This document shows positions 44,304 to 53,383 of a DNA stretch of 64,000 nt, in pieces; the first letter of the stretch is position 1, and each line of letters starts with the position of its first letter. The translations under genes were made by a program, and so were the position numbers. This DNA comes from Hydrogenophaga sp. Root209 (GTDB lineage: Bacteria > Pseudomonadota > Gammaproteobacteria > Burkholderiales > Burkholderiaceae_C), in assembly GCF_001428625.1 (NCBI RefSeq), contig NZ_LMIE01000001.1, positions 1,126 through 65,125 on the forward strand. Direction: 5' to 3'. The notes beneath the pieces were generated by a model that saw only the letters and a program-made list of their open reading frames with translations, did not search any database and was not told where the DNA came from.

Positions 44304-45695
44304 TCACTCCACCACGCCGAGCATGGCGTCCAGCGGCGCCGCGCTGCGCTGCGCCGTGGTGAGGCGGAAGTAGAGGTAGGCCAGGGCCATCAGCACCACG
44401 AACAGCACCGTGATCATGACGTTGAAGTACACCAGCGCGAACAGGCAGACCACACCGCAGACCAGCGCGATGGCCGGGAACAGCGGGTAAAACGGCGCGC
44501 GGTAGGGGCGCTCGAGCAGCGGCTCGCTCATGCGCAGCTTGAACAGCGAGGCCATGGACACGATGTACATCACGAGCGCGCCGAGCACGGCCATGGTCAC
44601 GATGTTGGCGGTCAGAGGCAGGCCACCGAAGGTGACCCACTGGTCGCTGAACACCGCGATCACACCCACCACGCCGCCGCCCACCAGCGCGCGCACCGGC
44701 GTCTTGAAGCGCGGATGCACCTTGGCGAAATAGGCCGGCAAATAACCGGCGCGGGCCAGCGCGAACATCTGGCGAGAGTACCCCAGGATGATCCCGTGGA
44801 ACGAGGCCACCAGACCAAAAAGGCCAATCCACACCAGCATGTGCAGCCAGCCGCTGGACTCGCCCACCACCATCTTCATCGCCTGGGGCAGCGGGTCGTT
44901 GATGTTGGAGAGCTTGCTCCAGTCGCCCACGCCACCGGCCATGATCATGACCAGGAAAGCCAGCACCACCAGCGTGAGGATGCCGGTGATGTAGGCGATG
45001 GGGATGGTTCGGCGCGGCTCCTTGGCCTCTTCGGCGGCCATGGCCGCGCCCTCGATGGCCAGGAAGAACCAGATCGCAAACGGGATGGAGGCGAAGATGC
45101 CGGCCCAGGTGCCCATGGTGAACTCGCTCGAACCGGCCCAGCCGTTGGCGGTGAAGTTGGCCAGCGACCAGCCGGGTGCGACCACGCCGGCAAACACCAG
45201 CAGCTCGGCCACGGCCAGCAGGGTCACCACCAGCTCGAACATCGCGGCAATGCCCACGCCCAGCGCGTTGAGGGTGATGAAGATCACGTAGGCGCCCAGC
45301 GCCGCGATCTTGGGGTCGAGCGAGGGGAACTGCAGCCCCAGGTAGGCACCGATGGCCAGCGAGATCGCCGGCGGCGCGAACACGAACTCCACCAGCGTGG
45401 CGAAACCCGCGATGAAGCCGCCCGTGGGCCCGAAGGCGCGCCGCGCGTAGGCGAACGGCCCGCCGGCGTGGGGGATCATGGTGGAGAGCTCGGTGAAGCT
45501 GAAGATGAAGGTGGTGTACATCAGCGCCACGAACAGCGTGGCCACCAGGAAGCCCAGCGTGCCGGCACTGGCCCAGCCGTAGCTCCAGCCGAAGTACTCG
45601 CCCGAGATCACCAGGCCCACGGCGATGCCCCAGAGGGAGAAAGCGCCCAGCACGGGCTTGAGTTCCCGCGATACCTGCTTGGGAGTTGTAGACAT
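44304..45695 (-). CDS. eat: Ethanolamine permease (APC family)
   Basis: A 463-residue amino-acid/polyamine/choline-family permease with about twelve spans. It starts MSTTPKQVSRELKPVLG, and shows GIAVGLVISGEYFGWSYGW near residue 24, FSFTELSTMIPHAGGPFAYA near 65, and FFLAIEGAAMAAEEAKEPRRTIP near 205. These are features of the ethanolamine permeases linked to eutBC. It heads the operon; the regulator is divergent across 228 bases. No strong Shine-Dalgarno. Confidence 0.88.
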   Translation of the reverse strand: MSTTPKQVSRELKPVLGAFSLWGIAVGLVISGEYFGWSYGWASAGTLGFLVATLFVALMYTTFIFSFTELSTMIPHAGGPFAYARRAFGPTGGFIAGFATLVEFVFAPPAISLAIGAYLGLQFPSLDPKIAALGAYVIFITLNALGVGIAAMFELVVTLLAVAELLVFAGVVAPGWSLANFTANGWAGSSEFTMGTWAGIFASIPFAIWFFLAIEGAAMAAEEAKEPRRTIPIAYITGILTLVVLAFLVMIMAGGVGDWSKLSNINDPLPQAMKMVVGESSGWLHMLVWIGLFGLVASFHGIILGYSRQMFALARAGYLPAYFAKVHPRFKTPVRALVGGGVVGVIAVFSDQWVTFGGLPLTANIVTMAVLGALVMYIVSMASLFKLRMSEPLLERPYRAPFYPLFPAIALVCGVVCLFALVYFNVMITVLFVVLMALAYLYFRLTTAQRSAAPLDAMLGVVE

Positions 45696-45923
45696 GTTGT
45701 TGCTCGCATCAAGGATGGATGACGCCCGAAACGGCTCGGGCAGCCCGGTTGGCATCTTGTGCAATCCGGTGCGCGCGGTGGTATCCCGTTTGGGCAAGCG
45801 TCGGGGCCCGGGCCGTCTTTTTTCCGATTCGGGATAGCGCAGGGCGGGTTTTCCTGCGGAGCGCCCGGTGGCATGAAACTTGATACTCAGTCCCGGCTGG
45901 AACCACGCCCCAAGGAGCACGCC

Positions 45924-46898
45924 ATGTTGGTGCAGTCCGACACCCTCGCCGCCTGCTTCCGCATCAAACGCACGCAGGACGTGGACATCCACGCCCGCAA
46001 TCTGGACGCGTGGGAGCAGCAGTACGAACAAACGTCACCGGGTGCGTTCCGCGGTGAGGTGCGCGAGCTGCTCGACCACGACCTGCAAGTGTTCGAGGAG
46101 GTGGCCAATTGCGCCACCAACCAGCGCTGTCGGCCCTGGCGTGGTGGCGTCTGGGTGGGCCTGGCCGTGCCGGAGGCCGACGGCGGCCTGCGCTTCATGG
46201 GGCGTCCCTCGCACGGGCTGCAGCTCATGCTGGCCGGTGGCGAAGAGCCGTTCGACCTGCAGGTGCCGGCCGGCCACGGCCTGTACGGCATGGTGCTCGA
46301 CAAGGAACAGCTCGCGCGCCACGTGCAGGCCCTGCACCAGCAGCCCTGGCCCGAGCACTGGGCCGGCGTGCCACGCGTACAGCCCGTGACGGCGCGGCAG
46401 CGCCACCGACTCGCCGGCATGGTGCGCGAGGTGCTGCGCTGCCTGCACGAACAACCCGAAGCGCTGCACCACGAGGCCAGTCGACGCAAGCTGCGCGAGG
46501 CCTTGCTGACCGTGCTCTGCGACGTGGTGATGCCGCAGACGTTGAGCGAAGCCGCGAGCCCGCGCCATCTGCGCCGCCAGGAGCTGGTGCGCAAAGTGCG
46601 CGAGTTGGTCTTCGAGCACCCGGAGCAGCCCCTGAGCGTGGCCGAGCTGTGCGCGCGCCTGCACGTCACGCGTCGCACCCTGCAGAACGGTTTTCAGGAA
46701 GCGCTGGGCACCAGCCCGGCGACCTACCTGCGCACCGTGCGGCTCAACGCGGTGCGCCGCGCCCTGCGCGAGCAGGCCCCGGCAGTCACCATCGCCGACA
46801 CCGCGGCGCGCTGGGGCTTCTGGCACATGGGCCATTTTTCGCAGGACTACAAGGCGCTGTTTGGCGAGACGCCTTCGCGCACGCGGCAGCTGGTTTGA
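45924..46898 (+). CDS. eutR: AraC-family regulator of the ethanolamine genes (EutR-like)
   Basis: A 324-residue regulator with a C-terminal double HTH (LSVAELCARLHVTRRTLQNGFQEALGTSP region, then VTIADTAARWGFWHMGHFSQDYKALFGETPS). The N-terminal half resembles AraC members linked to ethanolamine genes (RTQDVDIHARNLDAWEQQYEQ). AAGGAGCACGCC precedes the ATG. Divergent from the eat-eutB-eutC operon, it is the likely activator, which in enterobacteria responds to ethanolamine plus B12. The symbol is by analogy. Confidence 0.82.
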   Translation: MLVQSDTLAACFRIKRTQDVDIHARNLDAWEQQYEQTSPGAFRGEVRELLDHDLQVFEEVANCATNQRCRPWRGGVWVGLAVPEADGGLRFMGRPSHGLQLMLAGGEEPFDLQVPAGHGLYGMVLDKEQLARHVQALHQQPWPEHWAGVPRVQPVTARQRHRLAGMVREVLRCLHEQPEALHHEASRRKLREALLTVLCDVVMPQTLSEAASPRHLRRQELVRKVRELVFEHPEQPLSVAELCARLHVTRRTLQNGFQEALGTSPATYLRTVRLNAVRRALREQAPAVTIADTAARWGFWHMGHFSQDYKALFGETPSRTRQLV

Positions 46899-46930
46899 AG
46901 AGGCGCGGTACCGAGACTACCCACGGACCT

Positions 46931-49231
46931 TCAGCCACCGGTCGAGGTGCGGGAGCGGTTGCGCAGCGGCTCCATCACCTCGTCGGCCAGGGACTCCAGC
47001 AGCTTCGCATCACGCAAGCTCATGGTGCGCGGCTGGGTGTCCAGCAGGCACAGCGTGCCCAGGATGTGTCCTTCCGCATCCCGAAGCGGCGCCCCCGCGT
47101 AGAAGCGGATCGCGTTTTCGATCAGCACCGGGTTGGCAGCAAACCGCGGGTCCCGCTGCACGTCGGGCACGACCAGCGCCGCGCCGCCAGCGACGACGTG
47201 GCCGCACATCGAGGCACTGCGCTGCGGCCCGCGCTCCGGCTCTCCGACGCCCAGGCGCCCGGCCTTGGCAGAGTCGCCGTGCGTGTACTGCCACTGTTCG
47301 TCGATCAGCGTGATCATGGCCACGGGCACGTCAAAGATGTCGGCTGCGCGGCGTGCCGCACTGTCGAACGTGCCGCGCAGCGAAGCGTCCAGCACACCGC
47401 TGTCTCGCAGCGCTTGCACCCGCTGTGCGTCGTCGGCGCCGTATTGCGCCGGCGACCAGCCCACCGTTCCTTCGCGTTCCAGCCGGGCGCAGACTTCGGT
47501 CACCATGGCGTTGATGGAGCCGACGGCCGCGTCCACCCCCCAGTCGGCAATCGGCAGCGCCGCCAGTTCGGCGCCTTCCACATTCCACAAGGCCAGGATC
47601 ACTTTCGAGTCGGGCCAGCGCCGCTTGAGCCGGCGTGAGAAGTACTGCGCGTGTTCCTGAGGTTGTGGGCTGAAGTACGACAGCACAAACACTTTCGCGC
47701 CTTCGGAGCCCAGCGACGCAATGAGTTCCGCCGTGACCGCGCCGGCTGCCGTCGGCGCTGCCGCAGCGGCCACGCCGTCCAGCGCCAGCGCATGGGCGGC
47801 CATGCCCGCGCCCAGGGTATCCACCGTCCAGCGGCTGCCGATGCACAGGGCTTCCAGGGGTGCCTGCGGCCGCTCGGCGGCGTGGCGCATCCGCAGTTCG
47901 TCAATCACCGCCGTCATGCCGCTGACGATGCGGTGCCGGTGTTCCGCCGAGGCCTCCTGCAAGCGGTGATCCACAGTGGCCATGCGCAGCACGGGAATGC
48001 CGACGTCTTCGTAGAACTGGCGTGGGCTCGACTCGGCCACCGATTCTTCGGCCAGCTCGATGGCATCGGCGCTGTTGCCGGCCAGGAGTCTCTGGTACAT
48101 GCGGCTGGGGGGTTCCAGGGCGGGCCGGCTACCCAGCATCACGTCCAGGAAAGCCAGTTGCGGCAAGTGCCTTCCGATCACGAGCATGCACACTGTCAGC
48201 GGCGTCGACAGCACCAGCCCGATCGGGCCCCACAGCGCCGTCCAGAAGGTTGCTGCAACGATCAACGACATGGCCGACAAGCCCGTGCTCGACCCATAGA
48301 GCCAGGGTTCCACGATGTTGTTGCTGATCAGTTCCAGCACCACGATCAGGGCCAGTGCCCAGGCCACCATCGTCCAGCCGGGGTCGACCGCAAAAGCCAG
48401 CATCAGTGGAAACGCCGCCCCCACCAGCGAGCCGACGTAGGGGATGAAGCGCAGCACGGCAGACAGCAGCCCCCACAGCAGGGCCCCGGGTATGCCGATC
48501 AACCACAGCCCGGCGGCCATGGGAACGGCGTAACAAAGATTGACCACCAACTGCATCGTCAGATAGCGGCTGACGCGCTGGCCAGCGTCGTTGAGCGCAT
48601 CGGTGGTGCGGTGCACGCTGCCACCGAGCAGACTGACCAGCCGATCGCGCAGGTCACCCGGATTCAGCAGCACCAGGAACAGATAGATCAGGGTGGTGCC
48701 GAAGAGCGCGGCGGGTGGGCCGATGCGTTCCAGCCAGCGGCCCACCGCCTCAAACGCCCCGGGTGCCGTCGGAACCAGCTCGACGCGGGCTGGACGCCGA
48801 CTGCCTGTTGCGGGCTTTTGCTCCAGCTCTCCCTGCGTCTGTTCAATTTCGGATTCGACCGCGTCGATCACCCGGCTGGCCTCGCTGAAGACCCCCGGCG
48901 TGCGCAACTGCGCTCGAAACCGGTCGAACTTCGCGGCGATGTTGCTTTGGTAGGTGGGCAGTTCCTTGCCCAGCACGCGGACCTGTCCGGCCATGAACAT
49001 GCTGAGTCCGATCAAGGCGCCCAGCGTGATCGCGACCACCACCGTCACCGTCACCGCGCGGGGAACGCCCAGACGCCGTATGCGGTCGGTCAAGGGCGCC
49101 AGCACGAACGCCAGCAAGGTCGCCAATGCCAGAGGGATCAGCAGGTCGCGCCCGAAGTACAGCGCCGTCACGACCACAGCCACCGCCAGCAAACGCTGGG
49201 GAAGCGGCAACGATGTTTCTGGCTCTTGCAA
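46931..49231 (-). CDS. AI-2E/PerM-type permease fused to a C-terminal GAF domain
   Basis: A 766-residue three-part protein. Residues about 10-340 are an AI-2E family permease (AVTVTVVVAITLGALIGLSM, FLVLLNPGDLRDRLVSLLGG, RFIPYVGSLVGAAFPL). Residues about 440-570 are an alpha/beta domain like the cytosolic tail of some AI-2E proteins (AKVFVLSYFSPQPQEH, SKVILALWNVEGAE). Residues about 590-760 form a GAF domain (VPVAMITLIDEQWQYTHGD, FYAGAPLRDAEGHILGTLCLLD). No Met starts it; TTG at 49229-49231 with GGAGG 6 bases upstream is the best start. Ligand and transported solute are unknown. Confidence 0.8.
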   Translation of the reverse strand: MQEPETSLPLPQRLLAVAVVVTALYFGRDLLIPLALATLLAFVLAPLTDRIRRLGVPRAVTVTVVVAITLGALIGLSMFMAGQVRVLGKELPTYQSNIAAKFDRFRAQLRTPGVFSEASRVIDAVESEIEQTQGELEQKPATGSRRPARVELVPTAPGAFEAVGRWLERIGPPAALFGTTLIYLFLVLLNPGDLRDRLVSLLGGSVHRTTDALNDAGQRVSRYLTMQLVVNLCYAVPMAAGLWLIGIPGALLWGLLSAVLRFIPYVGSLVGAAFPLMLAFAVDPGWTMVAWALALIVVLELISNNIVEPWLYGSSTGLSAMSLIVAATFWTALWGPIGLVLSTPLTVCMLVIGRHLPQLAFLDVMLGSRPALEPPSRMYQRLLAGNSADAIELAEESVAESSPRQFYEDVGIPVLRMATVDHRLQEASAEHRHRIVSGMTAVIDELRMRHAAERPQAPLEALCIGSRWTVDTLGAGMAAHALALDGVAAAAAPTAAGAVTAELIASLGSEGAKVFVLSYFSPQPQEHAQYFSRRLKRRWPDSKVILALWNVEGAELAALPIADWGVDAAVGSINAMVTEVCARLEREGTVGWSPAQYGADDAQRVQALRDSGVLDASLRGTFDSAARRAADIFDVPVAMITLIDEQWQYTHGDSAKAGRLGVGEPERGPQRSASMCGHVVAGGAALVVPDVQRDPRFAANPVLIENAIRFYAGAPLRDAEGHILGTLCLLDTQPRTMSLRDAKLLESLADEVMEPLRNRSRTSTGG

Positions 49232-49505
49232 GCTGCACCTCCGGATAGGGAGCAAATAAGTGGAACGCCCATGACGGGCTTCGCCCGTGCAACGCCCCCT
49301 CGGTGGCCTGATTCTCAAAGAATACCCGGTGCGCTGTTGGTTGCTCAGCGCACAGTCCGGCGATTTTCGCTGCACGGTCTCAACAATTACTTGATCAACC
49401 CAAGTTTGAATTGATTTGGTTTAAATCATGTCCGCCCGCGGGCACACTCCACCCCATTCACCCGCCACCCCGAGCGGGCACCTTTGGTTTCCGGAGCCGC
49501 TCGCC

Positions 49506-50150
49506 ATGACCCTCGCTTTCCCCACCTTCACCGCCGGCATGGTGTTGAGCATCTCGTTGATCATGGCCATCGGCCCGCAGAACGCGCACGTGCTGCGCAT
49601 GGGCTTGCAGCGCCAGCACCTGTGGCTCACGGTGGTGGTGTGCGCGTTGGCCGACATCGCCCTGATCTCGCTCGGCGTGCTGGGCCTGGCGCAGCTCGGT
49701 GGTCTGTCGGACAAGCTGATGGGCGCCCTGGTCGGTGCCGGCGTGCTGTTCCTCTCGGTCTACGGCTGGCAGGCGTTCCAGCGCTTCCTGCACCCGCGCG
49801 CCCTGGCGCTCGACACCCAGGACGGTGACCAACACGCCACCCTGGTCGCCGAGCCGGTCTCGCGCCGCCAGGCCGTGCTCTCGGCACTGGCCTTCTCGTG
49901 GCTGAACCCGCACGCCTGGCTCGACACTGCGGTGCTGATCGGCACGGCGTCGCTGGCCTATGGGCAGGGCAGCACCGTGTTCGGCCTGGGGGCGGCCGCG
50001 GGCTCGGTGGTGTGGTTCCTGGCGCTGGGGGTGGCGGCCTTCTGGCTCGGGCGTCGGCTCAACTCCCTGCACGTGTGGCGCGCGCTGGACGGCATGGTTG
50101 CGCTCATGATGTGGGGCACGGCGCTCTGGCTGATCAGCAGCCTGGCCTGA
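49506..50150 (+). CDS. LysE/ArgO-family lysine/arginine exporter
   Basis: A 214-residue polytopic exporter with about six spans. LIMAIGPQNAHVLRMGL near residue 20 is the LysE/ArgO signature, and LNPHAWLDTAVLIGT near 135 is the second conserved half. It exports basic amino acids. It has GGAG 9 bases before the ATG and is followed 15 bases later by davB, so the cell seems to pair lysine export with lysine breakdown. The ArgP-like regulator at 41146 is a plausible activator, but it is distant. Confidence 0.9.
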   Translation: MTLAFPTFTAGMVLSISLIMAIGPQNAHVLRMGLQRQHLWLTVVVCALADIALISLGVLGLAQLGGLSDKLMGALVGAGVLFLSVYGWQAFQRFLHPRALALDTQDGDQHATLVAEPVSRRQAVLSALAFSWLNPHAWLDTAVLIGTASLAYGQGSTVFGLGAAAGSVVWFLALGVAAFWLGRRLNSLHVWRALDGMVALMMWGTALWLISSLA

Positions 50151-50165
50151 ACCCTGGAGATGTCC

Positions 50166-51842
50166 ATGTCCCTGCCCTTGCGCAGCGCTGATGCGCCCGT
50201 CACCGTTTTCGGCCCTGACTTTCCTTTTGCCTTCGACGACTGGATCACCCACCCGCAAGGCCTGGGCGAGATTCCCGCCGAGCGCCTGGGGCAGGAAGTG
50301 GCCATCGTCGGCGCCGGCATGGCCGGCATGGTGGCGGCCTACGAGCTCATGAAGCTGGGCTTGAAGCCCGTGCTGTACGAGGCCTCGCGCATGGGTGGGC
50401 GGCTGCGTTCGCAGACTTTCGAGGGCGCCCAAGGCGTGGTGGCCGAGCTCGGCGGCATGCGCTTCCCCGCATCGGGCACGGCGTTTTTCCACTACGTGAG
50501 CCGCCTGGGCCTGAAGACCCGGCCGTTTCCCAACCCGTTGACCACCGCTGCCGGCTGCACCGTGGTCGACCTCGAAGGCCAGACGCACTGGGCGCGCGAA
50601 CTCGCCGATCTGCCGCCCCTGTTCAGCGAAGTGGCCGAAGCCTGGGCGCAGGCGCTTGAAGAAGGCGCGGGCTTCACCGGCCTGCAGCAGGCGCTGCGCG
50701 AGCGCGACATTGCGCGCCTCAAGGCGCTGTGGGACCGCCTCGTGCCGCTCTGGGACGACCGCACCTTCTACGACTTCGTCGCCACGTCGAAGGCGTTCGC
50801 GAAGCTCTCGTTCCAGCACCGCGAGGTGTTCGGCCAGGTCGGCTTCGGCACCGGTGGCTGGGACTCGGACTTTCCCAATTCCATGCTCGAAATATTGCGC
50901 GTGGTGCTCACCGGCTGCGACGAGAACCAGCACCTCGTCGTGGGCGGTGTGCAGCAGGTGCCGCTGGGCCTGTGGCAACACGCACCCGCCGCCAGCGAGA
51001 TGCGCCACTGGCCCGCCGGCACCACGCTGGCCAGCCTGCACCATGGCGCGCCGCGCGCCGGCGTCACGGCCATAGCCCGTGCAGCGAGCAACGAACTCGC
51101 CGTCACCGACACCTGGGGCAACACGCAAACCTACCCGGCCGTGCTCACCACCTGCCAGAGCTGGCTGCTGACCACGCAGATCGCGGTGGAGGAGTCGCTG
51201 TTTTCGCAGAAGCACTGGATGGCGCTGGACCGCACGCGCTACATGCAGTCGTCCAAGACCTTCGTGATGGTGGACCGCCCGTTCTGGAACGACCTCAAGG
51301 CCAACGGTTGGCCGACCATGGGCATGACGCTCACCGACCGGCTCACGCGCGGCACCTATTTGTTTGACAACGGACCCGACCAACCCGGCGTGATCTGCCT
51401 GAGCTACGCCTGGATGGGCGACGCGCTCAAGATGCTGCCGCACGGTACCGAAAAACGCGTGCAGCTCGCGCTCTCGGCGCTGAAGAAGATCTACCCCGAC
51501 GTGGACATCGCCAGCCACATCATTGGCGACCCGATCAGCGTGTCGTGGGAAGCCGACCCGCATTTCCTGGGCGCCTTCAAGGGCGCGCTGCCCGGCCACT
51601 ACCGCTACAACCACCGCATGTACAGCCACTTCATGCAGGACGGCTTCGCGATCACCGAGCGCGGCATCTTCATCGCCGGCGACGACGTGTCGTTCACGCC
51701 CGCGTGGGTCGAAGGCGCGGTGCAGACTTCCTTGAATGCGGTGTGGGGCATCGTGAAACACCTCGGTGGTCACACGCATGCAGACAATCCCGGGCCGGGC
51801 GACGTGTTCGCCGAACTCGGGCCGGTGGCCTTGCCCGACTGA
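50166..51842 (+). CDS. davB: L-lysine 2-monooxygenase (flavin amine oxidase family)
   Basis: A 558-residue FAD enzyme close in length and sequence, as I recall it, to Pseudomonas DavB. The FAD motif EVAIVGAGMAGMVAAYELM is near residue 40, then GGRLRSQ, AELGGMRFP, GFGTGGWDSDFPNSMLEI, RTRYMQSSKTFVMVDRPFW and the FAD-binding tail GIFIAGDDVSFTPAWVEGA. It would oxidatively decarboxylate L-lysine to 5-aminovaleramide. The second ATG is chosen because GGAG lies 6 bases upstream. Tryptophan 2-monooxygenase is the nearest alternative; the davA neighbour favours lysine. Confidence 0.9.
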   Translation: MSLPLRSADAPVTVFGPDFPFAFDDWITHPQGLGEIPAERLGQEVAIVGAGMAGMVAAYELMKLGLKPVLYEASRMGGRLRSQTFEGAQGVVAELGGMRFPASGTAFFHYVSRLGLKTRPFPNPLTTAAGCTVVDLEGQTHWARELADLPPLFSEVAEAWAQALEEGAGFTGLQQALRERDIARLKALWDRLVPLWDDRTFYDFVATSKAFAKLSFQHREVFGQVGFGTGGWDSDFPNSMLEILRVVLTGCDENQHLVVGGVQQVPLGLWQHAPAASEMRHWPAGTTLASLHHGAPRAGVTAIARAASNELAVTDTWGNTQTYPAVLTTCQSWLLTTQIAVEESLFSQKHWMALDRTRYMQSSKTFVMVDRPFWNDLKANGWPTMGMTLTDRLTRGTYLFDNGPDQPGVICLSYAWMGDALKMLPHGTEKRVQLALSALKKIYPDVDIASHIIGDPISVSWEADPHFLGAFKGALPGHYRYNHRMYSHFMQDGFAITERGIFIAGDDVSFTPAWVEGAVQTSLNAVWGIVKHLGGHTHADNPGPGDVFAELGPVALPD

Positions 51843-51866
51843 GAAGCCAAGCCCTCACCCACACGC

Positions 51867-52673
51867 ATGACCTCCAACACCCTCACCCTCGCGCTCTGGC
51901 AGTGCCCCTACACGGCCAACACCGCCGCAGCCCTGACCAGGCTGGACGCCACCGCCGCGCAGGCGCACGCCCAAGGTGCCGCGCTGCTGGTGTGCCCCGA
52001 AATGTCGCTCACCGGTTACCAGATCGGCGCGCAGGCGGTGGCCGCGCTCGCCGAGCCAGCGGACGGCGCACTGGCTCAAGCCGTGAGTGCCATCGCACAA
52101 CGCCACGACATCGCCATCGTCTACGGCTACCCCGAGCACAACCCAGAGGGCTGGCCGTTCAACGCCGCGCAGTTCATCAGCGCCGAGGGCCAGCGCGTGG
52201 CCAACTACCGCAAGACCCACCTGTTCGGCGACATCGACCGCGCCCAATTCAGCCCCGGCCCGCAAGCGCCCGAGGTGTTCGAGTGGAACGGCTGGCGCCT
52301 GGGCCTGCTGATCTGCTACGACATCGAGTTCCCCGAGCCCGCGCGCGGGCTCGCGCTGCAGGGTGCCGACGCCATCGTGGTGCCCACGGCCAACATGATC
52401 AACTTCGACGAAGTGCAGCGCGTGCTGCTGCCCGCGCGTGCGCTGGAAAACCGGGTGTATGTGGCCTACGCGAACGCGTGCGGGCAGGAAGCCGACACCA
52501 CCTACGGAGGCCTCAGCACCGTGTGCGGTCCCACGGGTGGAGCCAACCCTTCGGCGGGGCGTGAGGCGGAACTGCTGCTGGTCACGCTCTACCCGGCGGC
52601 GTTGCAAAGCGCCCGTGGCGCCGCCCAATGGCCCGACCGTCGGCCTGACCTGTACCCGCAGGGGCGCAGTTGA
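51867..52673 (+). CDS. davA: 5-aminovaleramidase (nitrilase superfamily)
   Basis: A 268-residue nitrilase-superfamily amidase with the intact Glu-Lys-Cys triad: VCPEMSLTGYQ (Glu near 46), NYRKTHLFGD (Lys), and LLICYDIEFPEPARGL (Cys near 150). It follows davB by 24 bases, and together they turn lysine via 5-aminovaleramide into 5-aminovalerate. Other carbon-nitrogen hydrolases share the triad, so the assignment rests on the davB pairing. Later genes (davT/davD) are not in the window. Confidence 0.88.
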   Translation: MTSNTLTLALWQCPYTANTAAALTRLDATAAQAHAQGAALLVCPEMSLTGYQIGAQAVAALAEPADGALAQAVSAIAQRHDIAIVYGYPEHNPEGWPFNAAQFISAEGQRVANYRKTHLFGDIDRAQFSPGPQAPEVFEWNGWRLGLLICYDIEFPEPARGLALQGADAIVVPTANMINFDEVQRVLLPARALENRVYVAYANACGQEADTTYGGLSTVCGPTGGANPSAGREAELLLVTLYPAALQSARGAAQWPDRRPDLYPQGRS

Positions 52674-52696
52674 ACCTTAGCAGCCCCGGATCGGCA

Positions 52697-53065
52697 TCAA
52701 CCCAAATAGAAATCCATGGGGATCAACTCGATGCCCCACCCGCCCGCCTCACCCAACGAGGCGGCGGGGTGCATGGCCGCGAGGCGCACCGCCTCGTCAC
52801 GGCTTGCAGCCTCGATGATGAACAGACCACCCACCATTTCCTTTGACTCGGCATAGGGTCCGTCGCTGATCTGCGGCTTGCCGCCGCGCGGGCGCAGCGT
52901 CATCCAGTCCTTGGGCTCGGACAGTGACGCAGACACCAGCACCTTTCCAGTGGCACGCATCTTCTCGTCCATCGGCGGGCACTGACTCACCAGCGCCTGC
53001 ACGTCGTCTGGCGCCATCGCGGCGAATTTGGTGGGGTTGTAATACGCAAGACCCAGGTACTTCAT
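52697..53065 (-). CDS. YCII-related (DGPF) domain protein
   Basis: A 122-residue dimeric ferredoxin-like alpha/beta protein of the YCII/DGPF family: MKYLGLAYYNPTKF start, PRGGKPQISDGPYAESKEMVGG core and IEAASRDEAVRLAAMHP. Such proteins often sit beside ECF sigma genes; none is seen here. Function unknown. It is convergent with davA, ending 23 bases from it. Confidence 0.85.
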   Translation of the reverse strand: MKYLGLAYYNPTKFAAMAPDDVQALVSQCPPMDEKMRATGKVLVSASLSEPKDWMTLRPRGGKPQISDGPYAESKEMVGGLFIIEAASRDEAVRLAAMHPAASLGEAGGWGIELIPMDFYLG

Positions 53066-53383
53066 GAGAACATCCTTTTTTGATGGTTGGTGTCTTCACG
53101 ACGAAGCTGGCGAGTGGCAATCGACAGGATTCGGGATGTTTGTGTTGTGACGCCCCCTTCGGACCCCGCTCAAGACGCGGCTACCATGGCGGGCATCGGC
53201 CACTTCCAGTCATCCGATTGACAGGGCCATTGACCGGTTCCAGCGCACAGCCGTCGCAGGCCGATCTTCACTTGAAGGTGCCCGTTCTCCAATGCAGTCG
53301 CTCAAGGAATCTCGGCGCTGGTAAGCATCCGACGCAGACCGAGCGAGGTCAGATCAAAAAGCCCGGAGTTGCCAGGCCAGAGC
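53066..53383. other. Intergenic region with no recognised gene
   Basis: About 318 bases between the YCII-type gene and the isocitrate dehydrogenase gene, both on the minus strand. It must include the YCII promoter. No open frame with a ribosome site, terminator, tRNA or repeat was recognised, and composition is near the window average. Confidence 0.5.

Noticed and set aside
45696-45923. Possible cobalamin riboswitch controlling the B12-dependent ethanolamine genes
   Set aside because: No B12-box-like conserved element or suitable structure recognised; regulation by the divergent AraC protein is sufficient.
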